In this document: piece by piece, positions 32,500 through 41,621 of the stretch | How the letters are laid out: each line of letters begins with the position of its first letter | Numbering within the stretch: the stretch's first letter is position 1 | Assembly (NCBI RefSeq): GCF_000723885.1 | Contig: NZ_CCDG010000021.1 | Location: 186,001-250,000, forward strand | From: Paenibacillus camerounensis | GTDB taxonomy: Bacteria; Bacillota; Bacilli; Paenibacillales; Paenibacillaceae | DNA length: 64,000 nucleotides | Reading direction: 5' to 3' | Notes under the pieces: model-generated | The model's database searches: none | What the model was told of the DNA's origin: nothing | Seen by the model: only the letters and a program-made list of their open reading frames with translations | Program-made: the position numbers and the translations under genes

Positions 32500-35415
32500 T
32501 TATTCGGCAGAAGCTGGGCTGCCTTCACATATTGCACCGCCGATTCCGAAATTTCTGAAGCAATTTTCAGAGACAGAGGGAGCCGGCTTTCCTTCGCTGC
32601 TGTCCAAGGTAATATGATATGGTCCTCTAAGATAGACAGGTTCAGATTTATTTCCGCTATAATCTTCCATTACGGCTGTGACTACTTTTGCCGTAGAGGT
32701 AAAACTCAGACTGGATTTGGTCGTGCGCCCGCGGATAATCATCGGTTTATTGGCCGCAGAGCCTGACAAGTAGGTTACCGGGAAGGATTTATCCTTGCCG
32801 TCTTCATTAATGTACATATACCGCCAGTCCCGGGTATTCGGCATTGGCAAATTCAGTGTATTGTTGTTCCAGGACCAGGCCTCAGCGTATGGCTCTGCTA
32901 CCTTATCAATGAAAGACCCGTTATAGGTGACAGTATCCGTACTGCCCGCCTGCACTGTAACGGTATACTCATCTCCGTTGACAGGCATGTCAGTGAACAA
33001 GGCTGAGACTGTACCCTGCGGCAGGATCATTTCTCTGGATACAGGCTCAGGGGTTGTGATCCAGTTGACCGATTTCACAGTAACCTTGATGCTGCCCGGG
33101 CTCTGGCCCGGATTGGACCATTTGACCAGAAAATCGCCATTGCTGCCTGACTCGGTTTCAATGTTCGAGACTGCGGTGTTCAGGTCAAAGGACACCCTTG
33201 CCGCTTCACCCTCCAGCCCGTCCGCTCCTACCGGAACGACCTTCAGTACACTATACTTGGACGGCAGCTTCTTAATGTAGAAGGTTTCGTCGTATTTTCC
33301 GCCCATAAATACGTCGTTCACGTAGACATTATATTGCTTCACTTTGGAATAATCGTTGTCCATCGTCCAGCTTACGATCATTTCATTAGTACCGGACCAC
33401 GCCTGTGCAATCTTTAGATTTGCCGGAGCAGCCGGTTTGACAGCCGAGCCGTCATAAATGCGGAGCTGTCCGAGATTCACCTGATAATTTGCGATTGTAC
33501 TCTGCCCCGGAGTGAACACAAGCCCAAACGCCGCGATCTCCCGGCCGGCATAGGCTCCAAGATTCAGTTCGGCAGCGACCCAGCCGGCGGTTTGCTTGCC
33601 GCTGTTCCCAACAGGCAGCTTAACCACTTCGTCCGGCTTATCCTTAAAGATCACTCCAGCGCTTATGACCGAAGCATCGTCAGCCGACGGCTTACTATAG
33701 ACGATAGACAGCTTGGAGCCAGGCTTCACGGCCAGATCACTCTTGTACAAGCGGAGAAAATTCTCCTTGTCCAAGGCCCCGCTTACAGCGAGGGAGCTGC
33801 CGCCGTTGTAGGCGCCGAGCTGCTTGTAATGGACCCGGCTATTGGCGGTTTGATTATATTCCGGGCCATAATCGAAATCTACCGTCAACCGGCTGCCTGC
33901 AGTATCCTGCCACCACTGCCAGGTAACCGGGACATCCTGCAGACTCATATTGGACCACTCGTCCGCACTGGATTCTGCCCCGTTCACATAATAGGAGAGC
34001 CCGTGTCCGGTATTGAAATTTGTATAGAAGTTCGTATCCTTCACAACCGAGCGTTCCGCAATGACCGAGGCGATGCCCGGCCAGTAGCGGTTATCGGCAT
34101 AGACATCAGCCACGGTATTGGTTGACGATACGGCTGTACTGGCCGGATTGACATTCGGTCCGGACCACCAGAGCTGCTCCCGCAGCTGGGTCATCCACTG
34201 GTAGCTGTTATCAGAGCGGTTGGAGACCGGCCAGGCTTTTCCCATATCCTCATCAAGCCCGGCATGTACAAAGTCAGCTCCCAGCGTGGCAAGGCTGACC
34301 AGCGGTACGCCGCCCGACAGCTTGTTCTTAAGCGCAGTTCCCTGCACACTCTTGAAGCGGTCACGTCCAGCCTCAAGTCCCGCAAAGCCGATGTCAAAGA
34401 GATTGTAATCAGTTCCTTGAGCGTTGTTCAGATTGCTCAGATAATTCTTTGCTGAAGTAATCTGCGAGCTGCCCATGCCATAGTCGAAAAAGTAGGAATT
34501 TGAAACCTGCTCCTTCGTTGACTTGTCATACAGCATTGAGATGTTATTGTCGTTAAAGGTACGGGCAAAGGTATTGGAACCCGTTGACGTATTCAGGGAA
34601 TCGTACCATTGGACGTACATCCCTCCCTTTTGTAACGCTTTCATAAAAGCGATATAAGCGGGAATATCCGCAGTGGCCACATTCGGGCTTAGCTCCTCCT
34701 GATTCAGGAAATACCCGTCGTAGCCAAAGTAATGCGCCATCTCAATCATTTTCTCCGCAACCGGGAAATTCCCGTTCTCGTCCTTCACAATCATCTGCTT
34801 GTAGGTCTGCTGACCGCGGTCATTGTTGGAGAAAAAGACACCGGCCAGTGACAGAACCCCGTTCTTGTGTGCGGCATCTGTATAGGTCGGGTTGGGTATG
34901 TTCAGCATTCCGAATTCAAACCATTTCTGCTGCCAGTCGGACTGCGCCAAGTCATCGTAATATTCATGCGGGGTATACGCCGTTGCGGTACCGTGCCAGT
35001 AGGAATAATAATCAATGTATTGCCAAAAATTGAAATGATACTGGGCAAACTTGTTCGTATACGGGGCATTCTCTATGAATGCGTTTCCATAATCACCTGC
35101 AACGGTAATCATTTTTACGTCAGGGTTCAGACTGGGATTTGCCTGTGTATCCTTGAAAGGCGCAATCCGTTGCTGTAGCGGAACACGGGACCTAAGCAGC
35201 TCAGCATCGGGATCGGTGGCCGGGCTCCAGTCGGCAATCTGATTGCTTGTATAGCCGTGTACACTGGGCTGATTCACTCCATGCGCACTGTCTTCCTTGA
35301 ACGGCCAGGTGTCTCCGGCAAGGGCGGTCTGCGGCAGCATTGTGACAAGAAGCGCTGCACTAAGTACAGCTGAAGTCAGCTTACGGAGCTTATGTGCTCG
35401 TGGATATAATACCAT
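32500..35415 (-). CDS. Secreted GH85 endo-beta-N-acetylglucosaminidase
   Basis: A 971-residue secreted enzyme that cuts the GlcNAc-beta-1,4-GlcNAc core of N-glycans. A signal peptide (1-33, basic start then SAVLSAALLVTMLPQTALAG) is followed by the GH85 barrel (about 60-420) with the catalytic pair N238/E240 in GYDGYFLNQEE, then beta-sandwich and Ig-like domains (from about 430). GAGGAGAG stands before the ATG. It is the only exported hydrolase of the cluster and would release glycans for import. The last 25 residues (ENCFRNFGIGGAICEG) look unlike the preceding Ig-like domain, so the natural C terminus may be lost or frameshifted. No LPXTG or S-layer anchor is seen. Confidence 0.93.
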   Translation of the reverse strand: MVLYPRAHKLRKLTSAVLSAALLVTMLPQTALAGDTWPFKEDSAHGVNQPSVHGYTSNQIADWSPATDPDAELLRSRVPLQQRIAPFKDTQANPSLNPDVKMITVAGDYGNAFIENAPYTNKFAQYHFNFWQYIDYYSYWHGTATAYTPHEYYDDLAQSDWQQKWFEFGMLNIPNPTYTDAAHKNGVLSLAGVFFSNNDRGQQTYKQMIVKDENGNFPVAEKMIEMAHYFGYDGYFLNQEELSPNVATADIPAYIAFMKALQKGGMYVQWYDSLNTSTGSNTFARTFNDNNISMLYDKSTKEQVSNSYFFDYGMGSSQITSAKNYLSNLNNAQGTDYNLFDIGFAGLEAGRDRFKSVQGTALKNKLSGGVPLVSLATLGADFVHAGLDEDMGKAWPVSNRSDNSYQWMTQLREQLWWSGPNVNPASTAVSSTNTVADVYADNRYWPGIASVIAERSVVKDTNFYTNFNTGHGLSYYVNGAESSADEWSNMSLQDVPVTWQWWQDTAGSRLTVDFDYGPEYNQTANSRVHYKQLGAYNGGSSLAVSGALDKENFLRLYKSDLAVKPGSKLSIVYSKPSADDASVISAGVIFKDKPDEVVKLPVGNSGKQTAGWVAAELNLGAYAGREIAAFGLVFTPGQSTIANYQVNLGQLRIYDGSAVKPAAPANLKIAQAWSGTNEMIVSWTMDNDYSKVKQYNVYVNDVFMGGKYDETFYIKKLPSKYSVLKVVPVGADGLEGEAARVSFDLNTAVSNIETESGSNGDFLVKWSNPGQSPGSIKVTVKSVNWITTPEPVSREMILPQGTVSALFTDMPVNGDEYTVTVQAGSTDTVTYNGSFIDKVAEPYAEAWSWNNNTLNLPMPNTRDWRYMYINEDGKDKSFPVTYLSGSAANKPMIIRGRTTKSSLSFTSTAKVVTAVMEDYSGNKSEPVYLRGPYHITLDSSEGKPAPSVSENCFRNFGIGGAICEGSPASAE

Positions 35416-35657
35416 TGCTCACTCTCCTCATTCCATGGATAATTTCTGGTGCTTAGCTCAAGCATTATCTGAAATCGCATTCATGAAAAGATCCGCTATA
35501 CCTCCCCTTTCTGTTTTATCCAACATAACTATATAGCAGGATCTGCAGGTCCAAGTAGAAGCGATATTAAAGATACCCTAGTCAAATTAAAGAAAAAGAT
35601 GATATTATCCTCTTATATTTGCTCAGCTGTTTATAATTTAAATGTGGAGATTAACTT

Positions 35658-36500
35658 ATGAAGTATTTCTATACATATACATCTGCGCCGCTATCCTTTG
35701 GGACCTGCGGAAACCTTATGAGTAAGGATGGTTTTCTTCATCACAGACGGAATTTTGAATACAATGTGTTCATTTATGTACTTGAAGGGGTTCTGAATAT
35801 TACCCAGGCGGAGGGTGCTCATGCGGTGGCTTCGGGACAATATATTTTCCTTAAAAGCGGAGAAGAGCATTATGGACATCTGCCTTCCAGCGGCAGGCTT
35901 TCTTATTTGTGGGTTCACTTTTCTTCAGATCATCCGTGGGAGGAAGGTTCGTTCCACAGCCGTTTCGAGCCTCCGGCCTCCTACTCCTATTTGATCTGCG
36001 AGCACGGCTCGTCAGGGAATCAGCAGCGTATCACCATGTTATTCCAGCAGCTGATCAGCCTCTCGCGCCAGGAAACCCTTTATAATGAAGCAATGCTCCA
36101 CTACGCTGTGAGCCTGCTGGCTATGGAGATTACACAGGTGTTTCTCGACAGCTTATTTAACCGGAACCGTAATATTTCGCCTGTTGTGTACACGATTATG
36201 GAATGGATCACAGCCAATTGCCACAAGCCGCTTAGCCTGCAGGAGATTGCTGATGAATTTCACTATAACGCTGCCTATCTTTCCTCATTATTTAAAAAGG
36301 AAACAGGCATGAAGCTGATCTATTTCCTGAATAAGTCGAGGATTGATATTTCCAAAAACCTTATGTCCAGCAACAACATCAGCATAAAAGAAGCCGCATT
36401 TTCATGCGGCTTCCACGACGAGAAATACTTTATGAAGCTGTTTAAAATGTACGAGGGCATAACTCCCCAGCAGTATAAAAATGCTTTTCACAAAAAATGA
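35658..36500 (+). CDS. AraC-family regulator with cupin sensor domain
   Basis: A 280-residue regulator: N-terminal cupin-like sugar-binding domain (1-150; HRRNFEYNVFIYVLEGVL, SGQYIFLKSGEEHYG) and C-terminal AraC double helix-turn-helix (about 185-278; SLQEIADEFHYNAAYLSSLF, SIKEAAFSCGFHDEKYFMKLF). TGGAG lies eight bases ahead of the ATG. It is divergent from the GH85 gene and convergent with the GH127 gene, whose stop codon directly abuts its own. It probably controls GH127 or GH85, but the promoter it uses is not evident. Confidence 0.9.
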   Translation: MKYFYTYTSAPLSFGTCGNLMSKDGFLHHRRNFEYNVFIYVLEGVLNITQAEGAHAVASGQYIFLKSGEEHYGHLPSSGRLSYLWVHFSSDHPWEEGSFHSRFEPPASYSYLICEHGSSGNQQRITMLFQQLISLSRQETLYNEAMLHYAVSLLAMEITQVFLDSLFNRNRNISPVVYTIMEWITANCHKPLSLQEIADEFHYNAAYLSSLFKKETGMKLIYFLNKSRIDISKNLMSSNNISIKEAAFSCGFHDEKYFMKLFKMYEGITPQQYKNAFHKK

Positions 36501-38318
36501 TTATTTTTGGCTGAAATAGACTGTGTATGATTCATCTGTAATCTCGTACAGCGGCTTTAACATAAAGTTAGTCTGCTGATGGCGTGTGCGGTAGCTGTTT
36601 TGTCTCCATGGGAATGTTCCATAAGTGTGCTCGGCCTGCGGCATCAGGAAGTCCTTAGGATTGCTGAAATCGCCTTTAAGTCCGCAATCGCTGTCAGTAA
36701 GCCCTGCAAGTACAATCGGCCCGTCAACTATAGCGGCAAGCTCCGGCATGTCAGGTAACGGCTCCATAACCAGGGCACTCGGGAAGAAAATATGAATCGT
36801 ATCGTTCTTCCATTCTTGCGTAAGCTTCAAATAGCCGCCGCTGATTTCAGGTGCTGCAACCGCTTGTCCATTAACTTGGACCGTAGGAATTCCTTTGACC
36901 CAGGAGGGAACACGGAAGAGCAAGGTAAACTTATCTGAGACGGATGACGTAACACTGAATTTCAAAGACCATCTCGACATCTGACTGTCATCGTGCTCGT
37001 CAAAGAAAGCCTGGGCATTGTAGTATTTCATATCCGTGGTCTGCTCGAGGGTGATATCTGCCTCCCCCCGGCGGTACTCAAGCCTTGAGGGAATGTACTG
37101 GCTGATAGTCAGACTGTTCGCTTCAGGATCTTCAAAGTAAATGAGATCAGCATATATTGACTGTGCCTGGACCATCGTTCCGTGGCAGCACCAGAAATCT
37201 CTGGTTTTGTTCCCCCACTTTTTGCGGCTACCGGCTGTTAGCGGAAGAAAATAAGCGGGCATTCCCGTTTCTGCATTGTGCTGCGCCAAAAATCCGTTGT
37301 AGAGGCTTCTTTCAATATAATCCGCGTATTCGGTATTGCCTGTCCACTTAAACAGATAGGAAGCCGTTCTAACCATATTGTAGACGGTGCAGAACTCCTG
37401 ATTTTTTTCACCAAGGAATTGTCCAAGCATAAAGGGAGGCTCCCAGAATTCGCCTGCATTTTGGCCGCATGTGCAATAGGTTCCTCTATCGGTAACGGCA
37501 TTCTTCCAGAACAGCTCTGTAAGATTGCGCCAATGCTCTGAACCGGTCACTTCATAAAGCTTAGCCGCCCCGTGGGAAAACGGGATACTTGCATTAGCAT
37601 GACTGTTGGTGAGCGCATCTTTGCCCTCCTGAAGCTTTCGGAACAGGCTCGGATTCTGATAGCTTTCTGCAAGGGACATATATTTGTCATTACGGGTTAT
37701 CTCGTATAAATTCACCCAAATTTCAAGCATGCCTCCCTCTTCCCCGCTGTACACCGCATGAGGATTAGTCTTCAGCATCGCATTCACCCACCGGATATAC
37801 CAGTCGCTCAGCCTGTCTAAAATCACCAAAGCCTGTTCGTTACCGGCATCTGTGTATGCATGGGTGAGTCCCATAATGGTTTTGTGCATTACATATTGCG
37901 GTGACCAGATGTGCTTGTTATCTGCCAGCCTCTGAAAATATTTCTCGGGTATCGAGCCGATCCATTCTCCCCCGTTCAGCTCTTGACATTTGGCCAGCTC
38001 TGAAACGATTTTATCAAGCTTGGCCTTCAGCTCCCCGTCCTGTTCTGTTGCCACATAAGCAGCTGCAGCAGACAGCCAGTGGCCCAAAAAGTGTCCCCTA
38101 AGCTGACATGTCGGAGCCTCCCAGCCCCAGTGAAGCTTTGCCGTTTCCGGATTATCCACCACCTGCAGTCCAGGTAAAATAATACCCGCTTCCAGATAGA
38201 AATTTTGGAGCAGGCACTGGGTATCCAGTTCCATCAGGTATTCCCTGTTAATCTCGAATCTCTCCCGAAAAACACCCGGAAGCAGCTTAACCTTCGTTTT
38301 ATCGATTTTTGACAGCAT
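36501..38318 (-). CDS. GH127-family glycosidase (DUF1680, beta-L-arabinofuranosidase-like)
   Basis: A 605-residue cytoplasmic (alpha/alpha)6-barrel glycosidase. In the GH127 model enzyme a cysteine nucleophile is held by zinc with Glu and three Cys; the matching residues here are E308 and C310 (QEFC) and C377-C378 (FWCCHG). Other family blocks: GHFLGHWLSAAAAY, HKTIMGLTHAY, YCTCGQNAGEFWEPP. No signal peptide. It stands apart from the mannosidase operon and on the other side of an AraC gene. The activity may be beta-L-arabinofuranosidase or another enzyme of the broad GH127/GH146 group; whether it serves glycan use is unknown. Confidence 0.88.
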   Translation of the reverse strand: MLSKIDKTKVKLLPGVFRERFEINREYLMELDTQCLLQNFYLEAGIILPGLQVVDNPETAKLHWGWEAPTCQLRGHFLGHWLSAAAAYVATEQDGELKAKLDKIVSELAKCQELNGGEWIGSIPEKYFQRLADNKHIWSPQYVMHKTIMGLTHAYTDAGNEQALVILDRLSDWYIRWVNAMLKTNPHAVYSGEEGGMLEIWVNLYEITRNDKYMSLAESYQNPSLFRKLQEGKDALTNSHANASIPFSHGAAKLYEVTGSEHWRNLTELFWKNAVTDRGTYCTCGQNAGEFWEPPFMLGQFLGEKNQEFCTVYNMVRTASYLFKWTGNTEYADYIERSLYNGFLAQHNAETGMPAYFLPLTAGSRKKWGNKTRDFWCCHGTMVQAQSIYADLIYFEDPEANSLTISQYIPSRLEYRRGEADITLEQTTDMKYYNAQAFFDEHDDSQMSRWSLKFSVTSSVSDKFTLLFRVPSWVKGIPTVQVNGQAVAAPEISGGYLKLTQEWKNDTIHIFFPSALVMEPLPDMPELAAIVDGPIVLAGLTDSDCGLKGDFSNPKDFLMPQAEHTYGTFPWRQNSYRTRHQQTNFMLKPLYEITDESYTVYFSQK

Positions 38319-38416
38319 CGCTATCCCTCACTTAACCAAAATAATGTACTACGATCATCTTAGTTCAATTTCACGGGGGCGTCGGTAGACAAAAGCCCAG
38401 AAAGGGTTGAGGAATT

Positions 38417-38989
38417 TTAGGAGTTCTCTCTTCTATTTCTGTGCCTAACTAAATAAACAGTGCCTATCCAAAGTAACAATATAATGGTGAAGGCAGCTGA
38501 AATAAGGATGAACCCGCTTTTTTGCGTAAAGAAAAATGGACTTGACTGGTGGAATTCAGAATGGCCTTCTTTAGGGGCTGGCTGCCTATTGATACTGAAA
38601 TCAAATCGCGCTACATTCGCATCCCCCTGTCCCGTTCTGACAAGTGCTGAGTAATCGCCTGGTTTTAAAATGGCCGGGTATGGAATTCTGACGGTGGATT
38701 GCTTATTCAAGTCCACAATGACTCTCCCGCTTACTTGTGTATGTCCGATAGGATGATAAGAATATTCATTTTGAGCGTTAGATTTTGCTTTTAATAAGTC
38801 AATAGAAACACGTACTTCTGCGGATTCCATCCCCTGATTTCTGACCTCAATCAACATTAACGATTTTCCGCCATCGTCATACCCGAATGTGAAATGATCT
38901 ATACTTACCGTACTCCCGGCAGCTGAGAGATGCTGTGTAAAGAACATAAGACATATTGCTAACGCAGCAAAAAGGCTTAGCGCCCGCAT
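38417..38989 (-). CDS. Secreted, membrane-anchored beta-domain protein of unknown function
   Basis: A 190-residue protein with a signal peptide (1-23, LFAALAICLMFFTQHLSAAG), an extracellular Ig-like beta domain of about 110 residues (LIEVRNQGMESAEVRVSIDL; LKPGDYSALVRTGQG), a short polar linker and a membrane helix near the C terminus (FILISAAFTIILLLWIGTVYL) followed by basic residues. The layout recalls CARDB-like or WxL-interacting proteins, but I do not recognise a specific family. GGGGGAGG precedes the ATG. It follows the PspA gene on the same strand, suggesting a part in the same envelope-stress unit. Confidence 0.7.
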   Translation of the reverse strand: MRALSLFAALAICLMFFTQHLSAAGSTVSIDHFTFGYDDGGKSLMLIEVRNQGMESAEVRVSIDLLKAKSNAQNEYSYHPIGHTQVSGRVIVDLNKQSTVRIPYPAILKPGDYSALVRTGQGDANVARFDFSINRQPAPKEGHSEFHQSSPFFFTQKSGFILISAAFTIILLLWIGTVYLVRHRNRRENS

Positions 38990-39059
38990 ACTTGCCTCCC
39001 CCTACTCCTCATAAAGGCACCCCTTGCGGGATGCCCTGGGACTTAACTATTCCGTTAAC

Positions 39060-39728
39060 CTACTCGGCCTGCTTCTGAAGCTTCAGTTCATCCAGTGCAT
39101 GCTCGATCTCACCAGCAAGATTAGGGTCCAGATACTGCGGGGTTATACTCTTGGCTGCTGAGTTGAAGTGGTTCAGCGCTTCAAGCTCCGCTTCGATGAG
39201 AAGAACCTTCTCTTCAGCCCGGGCGAATCCGTGGGCGATATTCTCCGTCTGGAAGGCGACGACGGTCTGCTGTATGTCCTTCAATGAACTTGCTACATTA
39301 ACACGAGAAGCGAGCAGCAGCCGGCGGTGATTATATTCTTCAGACTGCACAAGCAGCTGGCCGATCTTTTCGGTCAAGGTTTTGGTCTGCTCCTGGATGG
39401 CTGCATATTGTAAACGGTAGGCGGTGAGCTTCTTCTCCTGCATCATTTTTTCCTGAAGGGCAAGCTTGGCCACATGATCTTCTCCGCGTTCAACAGCAAG
39501 CTTCGCCTGACGCTCTCTTTTCTGGACGGCCGATTCTGCTTCAGCAATCAGCGCTGCTTGTCTTTTCTCAATAAACAGCTGATTTGTCAGTGCCTGCTGG
39601 CCTCTCGCTAATTCCTGGTCAAACTCGCGGATATATTGGTTGACCATGTTAAGCGGCTGTTCGCATTTATCCAAAAGCCCATTCGTTTCTGCCAGAAAAA
39701 ATTGTTTTACCCGTTTGAAAATTCCCAT
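39060..39728 (-). CDS. pspA: PspA/IM30 family envelope-stress protein
   Basis: A 222-residue, almost entirely helical coiled-coil protein of the PspA/Vipp1 family, which coats damaged membranes. Typical features: N-terminal amphipathic helix (MGIFKRVKQFFLAETNGLLD), then ENPxxM-like MVNQYIREFDQELARGQQAL and long heptad-rich helices. There is one base between it and the stop of the upstream membrane-protein gene, so they are co-transcribed. The preceding two-component system (40316-42296) is the probable controller. Confidence 0.9.
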   Translation of the reverse strand: MGIFKRVKQFFLAETNGLLDKCEQPLNMVNQYIREFDQELARGQQALTNQLFIEKRQAALIAEAESAVQKRERQAKLAVERGEDHVAKLALQEKMMQEKKLTAYRLQYAAIQEQTKTLTEKIGQLLVQSEEYNHRRLLLASRVNVASSLKDIQQTVVAFQTENIAHGFARAEEKVLLIEAELEALNHFNSAAKSITPQYLDPNLAGEIEHALDELKLQKQAE

Positions 39729-39729
39729 G

Positions 39730-40158
39730 TTATTTCGTCTCCTTTAGGTTCATTTGATGGGTCTCCCATTGGTCGAGGAACTTTGAAGTAGATGGAGCTG
39801 CAAAAGCTGTCTGTCCTCCAGTACTCCAATCCTGGCGCTTTTTCCGCCGTATGAAGGAATAAAGCAGCCCGGTTCCAAGCAGTCCTCCGCCAATTCCTGC
39901 GGCTAGCCCCGCACCATCCCATTCTTCTTCATGATGACCATCCCCGCGTCCTTCACTCTGCTCATGGTCATCCTCTTTAAACGGAGAGTATTCTTTGTCA
40001 TGGAATCCGGACTGCAGGGAAGTTTGGAGCGTGTAACCCGTTTCCTCTTCATTGTGTCCGTCGTATAACTCTGAGGCTGCATATACACCCCCTCCAATTA
40101 CAGCGATAATGATGGCTGCAGCCAATGCTTTTTTAAACCAGCTCTTCCGGGTTTTCAT
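39730..40158 (-). CDS. Small membrane protein upstream of pspA
   Basis: About 142 residues with an N-terminal membrane helix (KALAAAIIIAVIGGGVYAA), an acidic, histidine-rich exposed stretch (KEDDHEQSEGRGDGHHEEE), a second Gly-rich helix (GLAAGIGGGLLGTGLLYSFI) and a basic cytoplasmic tail. The start at 40158 is preferred to 40185 since AGAGGAAAGGTG stands just ahead. Family not recognised. Its position one base before pspA suggests a membrane partner or anchor for PspA; the acidic, His-rich segment could bind cations. Confidence 0.7.
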   Translation of the reverse strand: MKTRKSWFKKALAAAIIIAVIGGGVYAASELYDGHNEEETGYTLQTSLQSGFHDKEYSPFKEDDHEQSEGRGDGHHEEEWDGAGLAAGIGGGLLGTGLLYSFIRRKKRQDWSTGGQTAFAAPSTSKFLDQWETHQMNLKETK

Positions 40159-40264
40159 TCTGCACCTTTCCTCTCTGTAGATCATGTATCTCTTTCATGT
40201 GTCTCACTATATCCGTGATAAGTAAAAGTACAGTAAATGATTAAAAGGAAATACACAAAAATAA

Positions 40265-40295
40265 AAGCCTCTCTCCTAATTACAGAGAAAGGCTT
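40265..40295 (-). terminator. Rho-independent terminator after the histidine kinase gene
   Basis: AAGCCTCTCTC and AGAGAAAGGCTT pair with one mismatch; on the minus strand the stem is followed by TTTTATTTTTG. It separates the two-component genes from the pspA unit. Confidence 0.7.
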
Positions 40296-40315
40296 GAATA
40301 GGGATGGGGATATCC

Positions 40316-41617
40316 CTAATCTAAAGCTAAAGGAAATGTTGCTGTAAAAAGACTTCCCTCGCCAAATACACTCTCGGCCCGGATTGATCCCTCATGGGCT
40401 TCCACAATCCACTTAGCAATCGGTAAACCAAGACCGGCACTCCCTTCATCCCGTGAACGGAATTTCTCCACCCGGTAAAAACGGTCAAAAATCCGCTCTA
40501 AATCATCCTTGGGGATACCGATGCCCGTATCTTTTATCAATAAACTCCATTGCCTTGCGTTACGCTCTACTTTAACGTCAATTGTGCCACCTTCAGGTGT
40601 GTATTTAATCGCATTATCTAACAGGATGTATACGAGCTGCTTAATCCGTTCAATATCTCCTTTAACCAGGAATGCTTCGGATATCGTTGTGCTGAGCGTA
40701 ATGTTCTTTTTGTGCGCGACAGTTTCAAAGGGAGTTACCCATTGATGCATTTTTGGCAACAAGTCAAAAGATTCTTTATTAAATGGAATATTTTCCGAAT
40801 CAGAACGGGCGAGCAGCAGCAAATGCTGAACCATCCGGCTCATCCGCCCGACTTCTTCTCTCATATCCGATACAACTTCCTTGGTATAAGCGGAAAAGTC
40901 CTCTCCGTTCTCGATTTCAATGACATCCAGAGAGGTATTCATAATGCTTAGCGGAGTACGAAGCTCATGTGAAGCATCGGCCAGGAATTGCTGCTGCTGC
41001 TGATACGAATGCTGGACCGGAACCATCGCCTTTTTGGACATGGAGTAACTCAGCCATATCGCAGCAATCAGGAACAGGCCCAGAATAAACAGTGCCACCA
41101 TGAATAAGTTCTCGTACACTTCCAGATAAAAGCTTACATCTTTTGCTGCATAAACCGTTATTTGCCTGCCATCTTCTGTTATCATAGGACGGGCACCCAT
41201 AAAGAGCAGCCTGTCATGCTCCGTCCTGTCTTCTCCTTCATGCCCGTTATGAGGCAGATCCAGCCATGTCAGCCGGTATGCCTCCCGTTTAGGATGCCAT
41301 TCTTCAATCTTTTCCAGGTTAGCTCCGGCGTTTTGCGGAAAGGCTGCGCTTCCCGATAGGACGTTCCCTTGATGATCGACCATATAAAAAAAGTAAAGGT
41401 CCTCAACGGTAGTTCCGGATAAATCCGGGACAGCAAGGTTACCATCCGCTGAAGCATACAAGGTAGTCTGCAAGGATTGCCGCTGATCACGATAAGCCAT
41501 GCCTACAAAAAAGACAGAGACAATAAGCGAAAATAGGATCAGAAAGAGGATAATCAGCCAGGTGTAGGTGAATGTCAGCTTTCTCCTTGTTTGAACAAAC
41601 AAATCCCGCTTCTTCAC
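40316..41617 (-). CDS. Sensor histidine kinase of the envelope module
   Basis: About 433 residues from a GTG at 41617, four bases after the response-regulator stop. Membrane helices at about 18-41 and 170-191 enclose an extracellular sensor of roughly 125 residues. The kinase core has H217 in FLADASHELRTPLSIM, NAIKYTPEGGTIDV, DTGIGIPKDDLERIFDRFYR and GSAGLGLPIAKW. There is no HAMP domain of normal length. It forms a two-component pair with the gene at 41622. With the pspA unit just downstream on the same strand, envelope stress sensing is the likely role. Confidence 0.9.
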   Translation of the reverse strand: MKKRDLFVQTRRKLTFTYTWLIILFLILFSLIVSVFFVGMAYRDQRQSLQTTLYASADGNLAVPDLSGTTVEDLYFFYMVDHQGNVLSGSAAFPQNAGANLEKIEEWHPKREAYRLTWLDLPHNGHEGEDRTEHDRLLFMGARPMITEDGRQITVYAAKDVSFYLEVYENLFMVALFILGLFLIAAIWLSYSMSKKAMVPVQHSYQQQQQFLADASHELRTPLSIMNTSLDVIEIENGEDFSAYTKEVVSDMREEVGRMSRMVQHLLLLARSDSENIPFNKESFDLLPKMHQWVTPFETVAHKKNITLSTTISEAFLVKGDIERIKQLVYILLDNAIKYTPEGGTIDVKVERNARQWSLLIKDTGIGIPKDDLERIFDRFYRVEKFRSRDEGSAGLGLPIAKWIVEAHEGSIRAESVFGEGSLFTATFPLALD

Positions 41618-41621
41618 TGAT

